Positions 17,472 to 27,271 are shown, counted from the stretch's first letter. The stretch is DNA of 64,000 bases from G963665925 sp963665925 (GCA_963665925.1 OY762511.1:4526001-4590000); one strand, 5' to 3'. The notes: a model not told the origin generated them from the sequence alone. Translations and numbers: made by a program.

Positions 17472-18710
17472 ATGCCGATATCATTTTCCATAGAAGCCTT
17501 CAGAAGAATTGACGCAATAAATGAAATTTTCAGAAGTGTGTCAAAAATGTATGGTTATACATCCATCGTACCTGGAAGCATCACTTCATACTCAGACCTC
17601 ATTGCGTATTATCCGGATGCACTTACACGTAGCGTCAAGTATACAGGCCCTGATGGCAGCATATACGCATTGAAATCTGACCCGACCCACTTTGTCACTC
17701 AGCTTGCCTCACAAAACAAGCGTACCGGTCACAACATACAGAAGTATGCTTACGCTACAAGCAAGCTCAACTGGAAGACCAATGGCGGCAAAACGACAGA
17801 GAGCCTCCAGTGTGGTCTGGAAATCTACGACAGTGAAAGTGTAGAAAGCGAAGCTGAAGTCATTCGTGTTGCATGCAAGGTACTTGAGCAAAGCGGTATT
17901 GGAAAAATCGTAGTAGACCTTGGCAACATCAATTTTACAGAGCTTCTGCTTGAAACCTGTCCGGTCTCACTGGACATAAAGAACCATCTGAGGAAGCTCA
18001 TTGACACAAAGAACCTGCCGGAACTTGAGGCCCTCGTTATGTCTCTTGAGCTCACAGAAAAACAGCAGGCAGCCTTCATGGCACTGCCGCAAATGTTTGG
18101 AAATGCAAAAGAAACCCTCAAACGCGCGAAGTCATTCGCACTGACACAGAAGGCTGAACAAGCCATTGAACATGTTGAGAGCCTATATGATACGCTCCTT
18201 GACTACGGGATGGACGCATCTATGCTGAGACTCGACTTCTCGTTCACAAACACATACAGCTATTACACAGATACGATTTACAAGATTTACACAGCTGACA
18301 GCGGGCAAATTCTGGCAGCTGGCGGAAGATATGATGATGCCTTCGGGTATGGACTGGCGGCGTGCGGTATCGCACTTTATCTAAACGAAATCAACGAGGT
18401 GATTGAAATGAAACAACAAAAAAACTCAAACCTTTATTCAAAAGATTTTGCAATTTTTTACGATAACACAAACAGACGCAGTGCATTTCAGCTTTCTGAC
18501 CTGCTTAGGGAACTGGGTTTCATCGTTACCACTGCAGAACAGGATACAGCACTTGCCGAGCTGCCACAGTCGGATGCAGAAGAAATCCTGAAAATCGCTG
18601 AGGGTCAGCTTGAAATCATCAACCAGCGCATGAACACTTTCAGCAGATCATCCTATGAGCAATTCATCAGAAAGGTGGAAAATCAATATGTCCCAAGTTC
18701 AATTCACTAA
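17472..18710 (+). CDS. hisZ: ATP phosphoribosyltransferase regulatory subunit HisZ
   Basis: HisZ is a histidyl-tRNA-synthetase paralogue that has lost aminoacylation and is needed for activity and histidine feedback of short-form HisG. The 412-residue protein shows the class II synthetase-like fold, with FRRIDAINEIFRSV near the start and AAGGRYDDAFGYG near residue 280. The ATG at 17472 is chosen because AGGAGGG lies six bases upstream; a frame-open extension to 17406 has no such site. Divergence from catalytic HisRS and the HisG that follows both support HisZ. Confidence 0.92.
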   Translation: MPISFSIEAFRRIDAINEIFRSVSKMYGYTSIVPGSITSYSDLIAYYPDALTRSVKYTGPDGSIYALKSDPTHFVTQLASQNKRTGHNIQKYAYATSKLNWKTNGGKTTESLQCGLEIYDSESVESEAEVIRVACKVLEQSGIGKIVVDLGNINFTELLLETCPVSLDIKNHLRKLIDTKNLPELEALVMSLELTEKQQAAFMALPQMFGNAKETLKRAKSFALTQKAEQAIEHVESLYDTLLDYGMDASMLRLDFSFTNTYSYYTDTIYKIYTADSGQILAAGGRYDDAFGYGLAACGIALYLNEINEVIEMKQQKNSNLYSKDFAIFYDNTNRRSAFQLSDLLRELGFIVTTAEQDTALAELPQSDAEEILKIAEGQLEIINQRMNTFSRSSYEQFIRKVENQYVPSSIH

Positions 18711-19335
18711 TCAGCTCAAAATTGCAGTCGCAAAGGGACGTGTTGCCAAGCAGACTATCAAAGCACTGCGAAAGGCTGGCTTTGATCTCCCTGAAGATCC
18801 AGGCAGGGCACTTCGAATATCAGACAGCGACAACATGCTGGACATGCTCTTCGTCAAATCAGCTGATGTCCCTACTTACGTAGAGCTCGGCGTCGTCGAT
18901 GTTGGCATCGTTGGAAAAGACGTTATCGATGAAAAGACGTATCAGGTCTATGAACTCATGGACCTCAAGATTGGAAAATGCGATTTATGCCTTGCCGCTT
19001 TTCCGGGCTTTGACTATAACAAAATCCCTTACCTGAAAATTGCTTCGAAATATCCGGCACAGTCATACGCTTTTATGAAGAGCAAGGGGATTGAAGGTCA
19101 GGTCATTCCACTTGAAGGCTCCGTAGAGCTGGGCCCGATTGTCGGCCTGTCGGACTGCATTATCGATATTGTTGAGACAGGCAGAACACTTAAGGAAAAC
19201 AACCTTGAAGTCATTGAAAGTATTAAACCAATCAGTTCAAGGCTTATTGCCAATAAAATCAAGTACAAAACAAACACAGAACTTGTGCTCAAGTTCATGG
19301 ACACTTTAAAAGCACAACTCGAAACTTCAGCATAA
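18688..19335 (+). CDS. hisG: ATP phosphoribosyltransferase catalytic subunit, short form
   Basis: HisG makes phosphoribosyl-ATP from ATP and PRPP, the first step of histidine synthesis. The 215-residue length is the short form, which lacks the C-terminal regulatory domain and depends on HisZ. Family blocks KIAVAKGR near residue 10 and DCIIDIVETGRTLKENNLEV near 157 are visible. The ATG at 18688 follows AAAGGTGG and overlaps the end of hisZ by 23 bases, consistent with translational coupling of the two subunits. Confidence 0.96.
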   Translation: MSQVQFTNQLKIAVAKGRVAKQTIKALRKAGFDLPEDPGRALRISDSDNMLDMLFVKSADVPTYVELGVVDVGIVGKDVIDEKTYQVYELMDLKIGKCDLCLAAFPGFDYNKIPYLKIASKYPAQSYAFMKSKGIEGQVIPLEGSVELGPIVGLSDCIIDIVETGRTLKENNLEVIESIKPISSRLIANKIKYKTNTELVLKFMDTLKAQLETSA

Positions 19336-19347
19336 CGGAGGCAAACC

Positions 19348-20625
19348 ATGATTATAGAAAAAATAACACAAACAGACTTCCCAAGAATCAAAAAAGAGCT
19401 TGCACAAAATTTTCTTCCAGAGGGTGAAATAATCGAAACCGTCAGAGGAATCATTGGCGATGTTCAAAAGAACGGCGATGATGCCGTTAAAAAATACACC
19501 CTGAAGTTTGATGGTTTCCAGCTGGCGTCACTGGCTGTCAGTGACGATGAAAAGCAAAAGGCTCTGAATGAGATCCCAGAGGATTTCATTCGTATTCTCA
19601 AAAAATCAAAGGCCAATATTGAAAGATTCCACAAAAACCAGCTGCCGTCTGACTGGGAAATCAAGCCAGAAGAAGGCCAGACCATGGGACAGCTCGTACG
19701 TCCCCTAAGCTCCGTGGCACTATATGTTCCCGGTGGTAAGGCAGCCTACCCATCCTCGGTTCTTATGAATGCCATTCCCGCACAGATTGCAGGTGTTGAA
19801 CGCATTGCCATCATAACACCAGCTGGTAGAGACGGCACGGTAAACGCCGGTGTCCTCGCAGCGGCTTCTGTTCTTGGCATCGATGAAATCTATAAGATTG
19901 GTGGCGCACAAGCCGTTGCTGCAGCTGCAATGGGCACAGACAGCATCGCATCTGTCGATAAAATCGTTGGCCCTGGAAACATCTTTGTCGCGGAGGCAAA
20001 ACGACAGGTATATGGCCTCGTTGACATTGACATGATTGCCGGTCCAAGTGAGGTCCTGGTCATTGCAGACGAAAAGGCTAATCCAGCCTGGATTGCAGCA
20101 GATCTGCTCGCACAGGGTGAGCACGATGAGCGGGCGGGTATGTTCCTCATCACAACTTCTGAAAGGCTTGCAGAACAGGTAGCCATCGAGCTGACCAAAC
20201 AGGCGAGTGCCCTTTCAAGAAATCTCATTTTGGCAGAAAGCCTCAAGTACGCAAAATCGTATGTGGTAGAGACTCTTGAAGAGGCCTTTGTCCTTTCGAA
20301 CATGATTGCACCCGAACACCTTGAGCTCCAAATTGAGAACCCATCGGCCTATCTGAACCTTGTCAAAAATGCCGGCTCAATATTCCTAGGCGCATATACG
20401 CCGGAAACCCTCGGTGACTACATGGCTGGACCTAATCACACACTGCCTACCAGCGGCGCTGCACGTTACGCCTCGCCACTGGGCGTATACGACTTCTTGA
20501 AACGACCAAGTTATCTGTCCTTTAGTGAAACTGCTCTCAAATCACTGTCTGATGACCTTCAGACATTTGCCAACCTTGAAGGTCTGACTGCACATGCCAA
20601 TGCCGTAAAAGTGAGGTGTTCTTAA
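19348..20625 (+). CDS. hisD: Histidinol dehydrogenase
   Basis: HisD oxidises L-histidinol to L-histidine in two NAD-dependent steps with a catalytic zinc. The 425-residue protein is full length and shows YVPGGKAAYPSSVLMNAIPA near residue 125, KIVGPGNIFVAEAKR near 207, DMIAGPSEVLVIAD near 227 and the zinc-region motif LAQGEHDERA near 254. It lies between hisG and hisC with a GGAGG site before the ATG. Confidence 0.97.
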   Translation: MIIEKITQTDFPRIKKELAQNFLPEGEIIETVRGIIGDVQKNGDDAVKKYTLKFDGFQLASLAVSDDEKQKALNEIPEDFIRILKKSKANIERFHKNQLPSDWEIKPEEGQTMGQLVRPLSSVALYVPGGKAAYPSSVLMNAIPAQIAGVERIAIITPAGRDGTVNAGVLAAASVLGIDEIYKIGGAQAVAAAAMGTDSIASVDKIVGPGNIFVAEAKRQVYGLVDIDMIAGPSEVLVIADEKANPAWIAADLLAQGEHDERAGMFLITTSERLAEQVAIELTKQASALSRNLILAESLKYAKSYVVETLEEAFVLSNMIAPEHLELQIENPSAYLNLVKNAGSIFLGAYTPETLGDYMAGPNHTLPTSGAARYASPLGVYDFLKRPSYLSFSETALKSLSDDLQTFANLEGLTAHANAVKVRCS

Positions 20626-20626
20626 G

Positions 20627-21637
20627 ATGATACAGAAAAGACTGCACGCAAACGAGAACTGGTACAATCCCCTGCCAGATATTAAAGACCAGCTTCTATC
20701 AAGACTGATGCAAATAGATATGCAAACATATCCTGATCCCGATGCTACAGAACTGAAAAAGCGTCTTTCAGAGTATACAGGTGTATCTGCCGATGAACTC
20801 ATCTGTACAAATGGTTCTGACGAACTGATCAAAATCCTATTTGAAAGCTTTTCAAAAGCAGGTGACAGCATTGTCATTCACAGCCCGACCTTTGTCGAAT
20901 ACACAATCATGGCCGATCTTCGCGGATGCAAGACCTGCGCCGTAGCACCAAAGGATGACCTGACACCAGACATTGACGGCCTTATAGAAACAGCCATCAA
21001 AGAAAACGCGGCCCTTACTTTCATTTGCAATCCCAACAATCCAACCGGCTACGTTTTCTCTATAAAGGATCTCAACCGGATTATTGACAGCGTTCCTGGA
21101 ATCGTGGTTGTTGACGAGGCCTACGTCGAATTCTCACAGATCAGTCTTGTGGGCACAGATTATGACAAGGACAAGGTCATCATCATGCGGACGCTTTCAA
21201 AGGCCTTTGGCGCGGCAGCGCTTCGTGTTGGCTATGGTATTGCCTCCCCTGCGCTGCTCCAAATCATGAACAAGGCGAAAATGCCTTACAATCTTTCCAC
21301 AATTGCGCAGGAATCCGCAATCGTGCTTCTTGAAAACAAAAGTCTGATGACCGAGGTCATTAAGAACATCAGGCGTGAACGCATGCGCGTTTACAGTCAG
21401 TTGACCAATATGATTCCAAACGAATGCAGCCTGGAGGTATTTCCTTCTTTCGGAAACTATATCCTGCTTCGCAGCCCCAAGGCCAAGGCAATCTATACAG
21501 CACTAGAAGCAAGCGGCTACAAGGTACGTATTTTTGAACACGACAGCAATCTTGAGAATTGCCTTCGTTTCTCGATTACAGAGAACAGGGTGAACACTCA
21601 AGTTATCGATATCATCAGGAAGGTTGTGTGCCAGTAA
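20627..21637 (+). CDS. hisC: Histidinol-phosphate aminotransferase
   Basis: HisC is the PLP-dependent enzyme that converts imidazole acetol phosphate and glutamate to histidinol phosphate. The 336-residue protein is fold-type I. It shows the substrate motif CNPNNPTGY near residue 131, VVDEAYVEF near 162, and the PLP lysine in TLSKAFGAAALRVGYG near 190. It starts two bases after hisD and its stop codon shares one base with the hisB start (TAATG). Confidence 0.96.
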   Translation: MIQKRLHANENWYNPLPDIKDQLLSRLMQIDMQTYPDPDATELKKRLSEYTGVSADELICTNGSDELIKILFESFSKAGDSIVIHSPTFVEYTIMADLRGCKTCAVAPKDDLTPDIDGLIETAIKENAALTFICNPNNPTGYVFSIKDLNRIIDSVPGIVVVDEAYVEFSQISLVGTDYDKDKVIIMRTLSKAFGAAALRVGYGIASPALLQIMNKAKMPYNLSTIAQESAIVLLENKSLMTEVIKNIRRERMRVYSQLTNMIPNECSLEVFPSFGNYILLRSPKAKAIYTALEASGYKVRIFEHDSNLENCLRFSITENRVNTQVIDIIRKVVCQ

Positions 21638-22236
21638 TGAAATCACTCAGGCAGGCAGAGCTAAGCCGAAAAACAAATGAGACAGACATTTCAATCAGTA
21701 TCAATCTTGACGGAACAGGTGCTTTTGATATCAGCACAGGCATTGGCTTCTTTGACCATATGCTGGAGCAGCTTTCAAAGCACAGTGGCATTGACATAAG
21801 GCTCACCTGCAAGGGCGACCTTCACATCGACACGCATCACACGGTTGAAGATATCGGCATCGCTCTTGGCGAAACATTTAAAGTCGCGCTCGGCGACAAG
21901 AGAGGGATTGCACGATATGCAGATACGATTACACCTATGGACGAATGCCTGGTACTCGTAGCCCTTGACTTCAGTGGTCGAAGCTATCTGAAATACACGG
22001 TTCCCCTAGCAACACAGAGACTGGGCACACTAGAAACAGAAACAATTTATGAATTCTTCAACGGATTCTCACGCGCCAGCGGCCTAACACTGCACATTAA
22101 AGCTCTTGAAGAAGGCAATACCCACCACATGCTTGAAGGTGTCTTCAAAGGCTTTGCACGCTCTCTAAAACAAGCCGTTAAAATTGTCGACAGCTCGGAA
22201 AGTGCTAAAATCCCCTCGACAAAGGGCATGCTTTAA
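21637..22236 (+). CDS. hisB: Imidazoleglycerol-phosphate dehydratase
   Basis: HisB dehydrates imidazole glycerol phosphate to imidazole acetol phosphate. The 199-residue monofunctional form shows the manganese-binding motifs FFDHMLEQLSKHSG near residue 38, DTHHTVEDIGIALG near 66 and GNTHHMLEGVFKGFAR near 160. The start at 21637 overlaps the hisC stop by one base; a frame extension upstream to 21559 lies inside hisC. No phosphatase domain is fused, so histidinol phosphate phosphatase must be encoded elsewhere. Confidence 0.97.
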   Translation: MKSLRQAELSRKTNETDISISINLDGTGAFDISTGIGFFDHMLEQLSKHSGIDIRLTCKGDLHIDTHHTVEDIGIALGETFKVALGDKRGIARYADTITPMDECLVLVALDFSGRSYLKYTVPLATQRLGTLETETIYEFFNGFSRASGLTLHIKALEEGNTHHMLEGVFKGFARSLKQAVKIVDSSESAKIPSTKGML

Positions 22237-22267
22237 GTCAACAACAACGTCATGACGGAGGAATAAT

Positions 22268-22885
22268 ATGATAGCTATAATTGATTACGGAGTCGGCAAT
22301 ATACAAAATGTTAAAAATGCATTTGCCCGTTTAGGCGTGGACGCTCTTGTCACCTCAGACCCTGATGTGATATTGTCTGCAGACGGTGCAGTGCTTCCAG
22401 GTGTAGGTGCATTTAAGGATGCTATGGAGAGTCTTGTGACAAGCGGCCTTGATCAGGTTGTTAAGGAACGCGCAGATAAAAACCTCCCTACCATCGGCAT
22501 TTGCCTGGGTATGCAGCTTATGTGCGAAGTCAGCTATGAAGATGGCGAGACCCAGGGCCTCGGTATCTTTAAGGGAAAGATTGTTAAGCTGGAGGTCCCT
22601 TACAAGGTTCCCCACATGGGATGGAATCAGCTGGAACAGCGCAAGTCAGATTCCCTCTTGAAAGACTTGGAAGACCCTGCTTTTGCATACTTTGTTCACT
22701 CCTATTACCTTACGGACTACTGTGCGGATGACCTGGTTCAAACTGCCGACTACGGTGTGGATGTTCCAGCAACCATACGCAAAGGCAATGTTTGCGGTAT
22801 GCAGTTCCACCCAGAAAAGAGCGGCTCTGCAGGCGAAACCCTGCTAAAGAACTTTATCGACATTATGAATGCAGCGACAGCATAG
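22268..22885 (+). CDS. hisH: Imidazole glycerol phosphate synthase, glutamine amidotransferase subunit
   Basis: HisH releases ammonia from glutamine and channels it to HisF. The 205-residue class I amidotransferase shows the oxyanion PGVGAF motif near residue 47, the nucleophile loop GICLGMQLM near 79 with the catalytic cysteine, and the His-Glu pair in FHPEKSG near 181. A GGAGG site precedes the ATG. It is followed by hisA. Confidence 0.97.
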   Translation: MIAIIDYGVGNIQNVKNAFARLGVDALVTSDPDVILSADGAVLPGVGAFKDAMESLVTSGLDQVVKERADKNLPTIGICLGMQLMCEVSYEDGETQGLGIFKGKIVKLEVPYKVPHMGWNQLEQRKSDSLLKDLEDPAFAYFVHSYYLTDYCADDLVQTADYGVDVPATIRKGNVCGMQFHPEKSGSAGETLLKNFIDIMNAATA

Positions 22886-22894
22886 GAGGACAAA

Positions 22895-23620
22895 ATGAAA
22901 ATATACCCTGCGATTGATATAAAGAACGGAAAGTGTGTCCGCCTCTATCAAGGCCTGGCGGACCAGGTAACAGAATACGGAGACAGTCCTGTAGACATGG
23001 CGCTCACTTGGATCGAACAAGGCGCTAAGCGTCTGCACCTCGTCGATCTTGACGGTGCCTTTAAGGGGGCTGAAGGCGCAAGAAACGCCATTCTCTCCAT
23101 AAGAAAATCGACTTCCCTACCCCTGCAGGTCGGCGGCGGAATCCGTACCCTTGAAGATGTGAAAACCTATATTGACGCCGGTATGGACAGAGTCATTCTG
23201 GGAACCATGGCCATTGAAAACCCAGAGCTGCTGAAAGACCTCACAGCTGCCTATGGCGATAAGATTGTCGTATCAGTCGACGCCAAGGATGGCATGGTTA
23301 CGACTAAAGGCTGGGTAGAAGTAAGCGAAAAATCTGCAGTGGCACTTTTTGAGGAGCTTAACGAAATCGGTGTCCAAACCGTTGTCTATACAGACATATC
23401 AAGAGACGGCGCCATGATTGGTCCAAACATCAGCGCCCTTGTAAAAGCAAATGAAGTTTTTAAGGGTACGGTCATTGCCTCTGGCGGTATCTCATCGGCA
23501 GAAGATATATTTGAACTTCAAAAGGCAGGAATTACGGATGTTATCGTAGGCAAGGCACTCTATGAAGGCCAGATTGACCTGAAAAAGCTTGAGCTGGATA
23601 TAGCGCAGAAAGGACTTTAA
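22895..23620 (+). CDS. hisA: Phosphoribosylformimino-AICAR ribotide isomerase HisA
   Basis: HisA isomerises ProFAR to PRFAR. The 241-residue beta/alpha barrel starts MKIYPAIDIKNGKCVRLYQG with the catalytic Asp at residue 8, and has VGGGIRTLED near 79 and YTDISRDGAMIGPN near 167 with the second catalytic Asp. It starts 10 bases after hisH, with AGGAGG before the ATG, and is paired with hisF as usual. Confidence 0.97.
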   Translation: MKIYPAIDIKNGKCVRLYQGLADQVTEYGDSPVDMALTWIEQGAKRLHLVDLDGAFKGAEGARNAILSIRKSTSLPLQVGGGIRTLEDVKTYIDAGMDRVILGTMAIENPELLKDLTAAYGDKIVVSVDAKDGMVTTKGWVEVSEKSAVALFEELNEIGVQTVVYTDISRDGAMIGPNISALVKANEVFKGTVIASGGISSAEDIFELQKAGITDVIVGKALYEGQIDLKKLELDIAQKGL

Positions 23621-23622
23621 TT

Positions 23623-24375
23623 ATGCTTTGTAAAAGAATTATTCCATGCCTTGATGTAAAGGACGGACTCGTAGTCAAAGGGACACGATTCAAATCAATC
23701 AAGCAGGTTGAAGACCCTGTATATCTGGCAGAAAAATATGCCCGCCAGGGTGCAGATGAACTTGTTTTTTATGATATTACAGCAACCCATGAAGAACGCG
23801 ACATATTCCTCGATATCGTCCGCGATGTGGCAAAAGCGATCAACATTCCCTTCATGATTGGGGGTGGCATTCGAAAAATCGGAGACTTCACAGCTGTTCT
23901 TGGAGCCGGTGCTGACAAGGTATCTATCAATTCAGCCGCAGTGGCTAATCCGGACCTTATTCGTGAAGCAGCCCTGAAATTCGGCGCTCAGTGCGTGGTC
24001 CTGTCTATGGACGTAAAGCGTATTGATAATGAGTGGAAGATTGTGACCCACGGCGGTAGAAAAAATACAGGCCTTGATGCACTTGAATGGGCCATCAAAG
24101 GGGTCTCCCTCGGCGCAGGTGAAATTGTCATTAACTCCATTGACGAAGATGGTGTTAAGAGCGGCTACGATTTGGAAATCATCAAAAAAGTCTCTGAAGC
24201 CGTTAACGTTCCTGTTATAGCTTCTGGAGGCGCAGGTATAAAGAAACACTTTTTTGACGCTTTTGAAGCAGGTGCAGATGGTGCACTGGCTGCATCGGTC
24301 TTCCACTACGGTGAAATCGACATACCCGATCTGAAGGCGTATTTGGAAATGAAAAACATCCCAATGAGAAAATAG
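23623..24375 (+). CDS. hisF: Imidazole glycerol phosphate synthase, cyclase subunit
   Basis: HisF uses ammonia from HisH to close the imidazole ring, giving imidazole glycerol phosphate and AICAR. The 250-residue barrel starts MLCKRIIPCLDVKDGLVVKG with the catalytic Asp at residue 11, has the phosphate-binding GGGIRK near 82-87, and NSIDEDGVKSGYDLE with the second catalytic Asp near 130-145 of the barrel's second half. It starts two bases after hisA. Confidence 0.97.
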   Translation: MLCKRIIPCLDVKDGLVVKGTRFKSIKQVEDPVYLAEKYARQGADELVFYDITATHEERDIFLDIVRDVAKAINIPFMIGGGIRKIGDFTAVLGAGADKVSINSAAVANPDLIREAALKFGAQCVVLSMDVKRIDNEWKIVTHGGRKNTGLDALEWAIKGVSLGAGEIVINSIDEDGVKSGYDLEIIKKVSEAVNVPVIASGGAGIKKHFFDAFEAGADGALAASVFHYGEIDIPDLKAYLEMKNIPMRK

Positions 24376-24411
24376 AACTTATATGAGAATAGCAGAAAAG
24401 AGGACAGGCAC

Positions 24412-25044
24412 ATGGAAATAAATTTGAAATGGAACAGCGACGGACTTATTCCGGCAATCATACAGGATGTGAACACAAGACAAGTGCTCATGCTGGGCTA
24501 CATGAACGAAGAATCTCTTAAACGGACTCTTGAAACAGGTAATGTCACTTTCTTTTCTCGTTCCAGAAACACGCTCTGGATGAAGGGCGAAACCTCTGGC
24601 AATACACTCAAGCTGATTTCTATGAAAGCAGACTGCGATGATGACACCCTACTGATCGACGCTGATCCAGCAGGTCCAACCTGTCACACAGGTGAAACTT
24701 CTTGCTTTTTCAAATCCATTACAAATGCTGAAAACGAAAACAAGCGTACGCCTCAATCAAAGCGCACGCTTGAAGATTTAATGGATACGATACAAGACAG
24801 AAAGATGAACCCGGTTGAGGGATCATACACAAACTATCTGATCGACAAAGGACTTGGCAAGATTCTAAAAAAGGTCGGTGAAGAATCTGCTGAAATCATT
24901 ATTGCCTCACTCTCTGAGGACAAGGCATCTCTCGTCGGTGAAATCGGAGATTTACTCTATCACCTGACTGTTCTCATGGTTGAACGCGATGTCAGCTGGG
25001 AAGAAATTCTTGAACTGCTTGACGGTCGCGCCGCTTCAAAATAA
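24412..25044 (+). CDS. hisIE: Bifunctional phosphoribosyl-AMP cyclohydrolase / phosphoribosyl-ATP pyrophosphatase
   Basis: This fusion carries out steps two and three of histidine synthesis. The N-terminal HisI part (about residues 1-115) shows MLGYMNEESLKRTLETG, the metal-site run DADPAGPTCHTGETSCFF and a cysteine set for zinc and magnesium. The C-terminal HisE part (about 120-210) is an all-helical MazG-like domain with KKVGEESAEIIIAS. It ends the operon. Its last 53 bases overlap the end of the convergent gene on the other strand, and no terminator is seen. Confidence 0.96.
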   Translation: MEINLKWNSDGLIPAIIQDVNTRQVLMLGYMNEESLKRTLETGNVTFFSRSRNTLWMKGETSGNTLKLISMKADCDDDTLLIDADPAGPTCHTGETSCFFKSITNAENENKRTPQSKRTLEDLMDTIQDRKMNPVEGSYTNYLIDKGLGKILKKVGEESAEIIIASLSEDKASLVGEIGDLLYHLTVLMVERDVSWEEILELLDGRAASK

Positions 25045-25750
25045 GAGAAAGCACAAACCATGAAAGCACAGAAAAACTCATGGTACTCACAATAAGACCA
25101 CCTGCTGCAAATGCTGCTTTTCCAATTAAAATGCAGCGTGCAGTTTGAAGAACTACAACACCTAAGAAAAATGCACTTCGCAAATAGAGCTTATTACAGC
25201 ATGGCTTCGGCATTCTTTTTCTGGATTTACGTAGTGTCATATAAATTAGCACTGCGACCATTCCAATGATACTGCTGCCATGCTGAAGCATTTTATACAT
25301 AGGCACTGATATGGATGCCCACGACACCGTGCTTTTAAGTATGGGAAAATGGGTAACGAAATAACCGCCAGAATGCGTAAAGCTGTCCATGAACAAATGC
25401 CCTATCATACCTGTCAGGGTCCAAAAAATAAAATTAAGCCACTCGGCAAAGGCGTAGGTTTTGATGTTTCTTCCAAACCTAGGCCATTTTCTTGCGTAAA
25501 ACTCCGGTAAAAGCTGTAGAAGTCCGTCTTCAAGCAGATTCATATATAGAATTGCAGCAACAATGCAAATCGGCAAATTCAATAGAAAGAAACCAATGGG
25601 CGTATGTCCGCCTAATGAAGCCGGTTCAAGTCTTATTAAATATTCAAAATCCGGTGCCATAGAGCCTATAACCAGGCCAAATATGCTAAAGGCACGCATT
25701 CTTCTTATAAATGGTAAGCTTACTGCTGTATGCGCTATCGTAAATGGCAT
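24992..25750 (-). CDS. DUF4184-like membrane protein
   Basis: The 252-residue protein has about six membrane segments and starts MPFTIAHTAVSLPF, typical of DUF4184 membrane proteins, with SMAPDFEYL near residue 30 and GMIGHLFMDSFTHSGG near 118. The histidine/aspartate arrangement resembles membrane-bound metal-dependent hydrolases such as the YdjM group, but catalysis is unproven. It is convergent with hisIE, sharing 53 bases at the 3' ends. Confidence 0.7.
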   Translation of the reverse strand: MPFTIAHTAVSLPFIRRMRAFSIFGLVIGSMAPDFEYLIRLEPASLGGHTPIGFFLLNLPICIVAAILYMNLLEDGLLQLLPEFYARKWPRFGRNIKTYAFAEWLNFIFWTLTGMIGHLFMDSFTHSGGYFVTHFPILKSTVSWASISVPMYKMLQHGSSIIGMVAVLIYMTLRKSRKRMPKPCCNKLYLRSAFFLGVVVLQTARCILIGKAAFAAGGLIVSTMSFSVLSWFVLSLILKRRDRQAVQEFLPS

Positions 25751-25802
25751 AAAAAAATCACCTCAGCTCATATTATACACAAGACTGGGTGATTTCAACA
25801 AC

Positions 25803-26546
25803 CTATTTAAGAAACCAATTCTGCGGTTGTGACGATACGACCGACAGCATCCCCATGACCATGATCAGATAGATTGTCATATTTCTGAATTTGTTTTCAT
25901 CGGTATGGTTCCCGAGTCTGACACCGAAGAAGACGCCCAGCACAAGGGCTGGCAATAGGGCCAGCGTGGGCTTGATGACTTCCATGCCCAGTTGTCCGTT
26001 CATATGGAATACCCCTAGGGTAATGATGTTCAAAATAAAGAAATAGCTGGTCAAATTCGTTCTAAATGCGGCTTTGGGTGTTCCCTCATTTGTCATGAAT
26101 AAGATGACTGGCGGTCCACTCATGGACACGCTTCCATTTAAAAGACCACTCAAGAAACCCGTCGCCAGAAATGATGCGGATTTGTTTTTGAAATGCACCT
26201 TGTATCCCCGGTACATGAAAAGCCCTGAAGTGAATATGACAATGCCCACGATAAACTTGAGAATGTCTGGATTCATCGACTTCAAAAAATAGGCCCCTAC
26301 CGGCGTCGCGGCAATTCCAGTTATGAGAATGACACTTATGGCCTTGAAATCTGGCATGGTCCGCAGTTTGAACAAAATCATGAAGTTCATAAGCAAACTG
26401 AACAGAACCAGCATTGGCACAATCACTCTGAGAGGCATAAAAAGACCCAGCAACGGTACAGCCAGCAAGGAAAAGCCAAAACTCGTCATTCCTTGTATAA
26501 GACTTGATAGGAAGACCACCACAAGCCCCAGGATTATTGTAATCAT
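25803..26546 (-). CDS. TauE/SafE family membrane transporter
   Basis: The 247-residue protein has about eight membrane segments. Repeats typical of the TauE/SafE family are visible: LIQGMTSFGFSLLAVPLLG near residue 12 and the matching SGLLNGSVSMSGPPVILFM near 130. Members export sulfite or sulfonate-derived anions or import small organic acids; the substrate here cannot be told. The ATG at 26546 is chosen because GGAGGG lies eight bases upstream; the frame remains open to 26564. Confidence 0.82.
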   Translation of the reverse strand: MITIILGLVVVFLSSLIQGMTSFGFSLLAVPLLGLFMPLRVIVPMLVLFSLLMNFMILFKLRTMPDFKAISVILITGIAATPVGAYFLKSMNPDILKFIVGIVIFTSGLFMYRGYKVHFKNKSASFLATGFLSGLLNGSVSMSGPPVILFMTNEGTPKAAFRTNLTSYFFILNIITLGVFHMNGQLGMEVIKPTLALLPALVLGVFFGVRLGNHTDENKFRNMTIYLIMVMGMLSVVSSQPQNWFLK

Positions 26547-26660
26547 AATTTTCCCTCCACACATAAGCTATCAACATTCTAGCATATAGGAGAAGCGCCT
26601 ACAATGAAAGAGAATTCGATACAAGCGTCGAAGTTAATATTTCAGCAAAATGAGATAAGT

Positions 26661-27149
26661 TTATCCCATGACAGCCGGGTTTCTCAAATCCTTCATATAA
26701 AGATTTTCTGAAACCCCCTCTCGATAGAGGCCTGGAATGCACCCTACAGACCGGTACCCTTTTCTCTCATAAAGTGACGCTGCCTTATAATTGAACTCAG
26801 CGACTGCCAAGAACGCCTTCCCGCTAACAGGCTCGGCAGACTTTTCAAACGCATCAAGAAGGGATGCTCCAATCCCTCTGCCACGCATATCCGTCCTGAC
26901 AAAATGCATATGCACATATGGATGGATCCTGAATACCCCCCGTAGTCCAAACCAAATATATCCTACAATCGCTTCATCTACACAAGCCACGTATACTTTT
27001 TCACCCTCAGACAGCGCGCTGAGTATCTGAACCAGTTTATCCAAATCTGAGCCGAAATACAGTTCTCCGATCCCAGAACCGATTGTCTCACGAGCAATAT
27101 ATTCAACTTCGTTCCCTGTCATTTCCCTGATGTTGATTTCCAATGTCAT
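26661..27149 (-). CDS. GNAT family N-acetyltransferase
   Basis: The 162-residue protein is a Gcn5-related acetyltransferase. The acetyl-CoA pyrophosphate loop is MRGRGIGASLLDAFEKSA near residue 89, and the C-terminal YERKGYRSVG motif near 128 is typical. The amino acceptor is not predictable. The start is uncertain: a GTG three bases upstream shares the same AAAGGGG site. Confidence 0.82.
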   Translation of the reverse strand: MTLEINIREMTGNEVEYIARETIGSGIGELYFGSDLDKLVQILSALSEGEKVYVACVDEAIVGYIWFGLRGVFRIHPYVHMHFVRTDMRGRGIGASLLDAFEKSAEPVSGKAFLAVAEFNYKAASLYERKGYRSVGCIPGLYREGVSENLYMKDLRNPAVMG

Positions 27150-27271
27150 CACCCCTTTGGTCCATTTTAATATGCCACTTTTATATAGACACCATTAAAT
27201 CTATACAAAAATATGCGTTTGGTACTTGATTTCCATTTTACAATTTCTCAAAAATCTATGTTTTGAATAAA

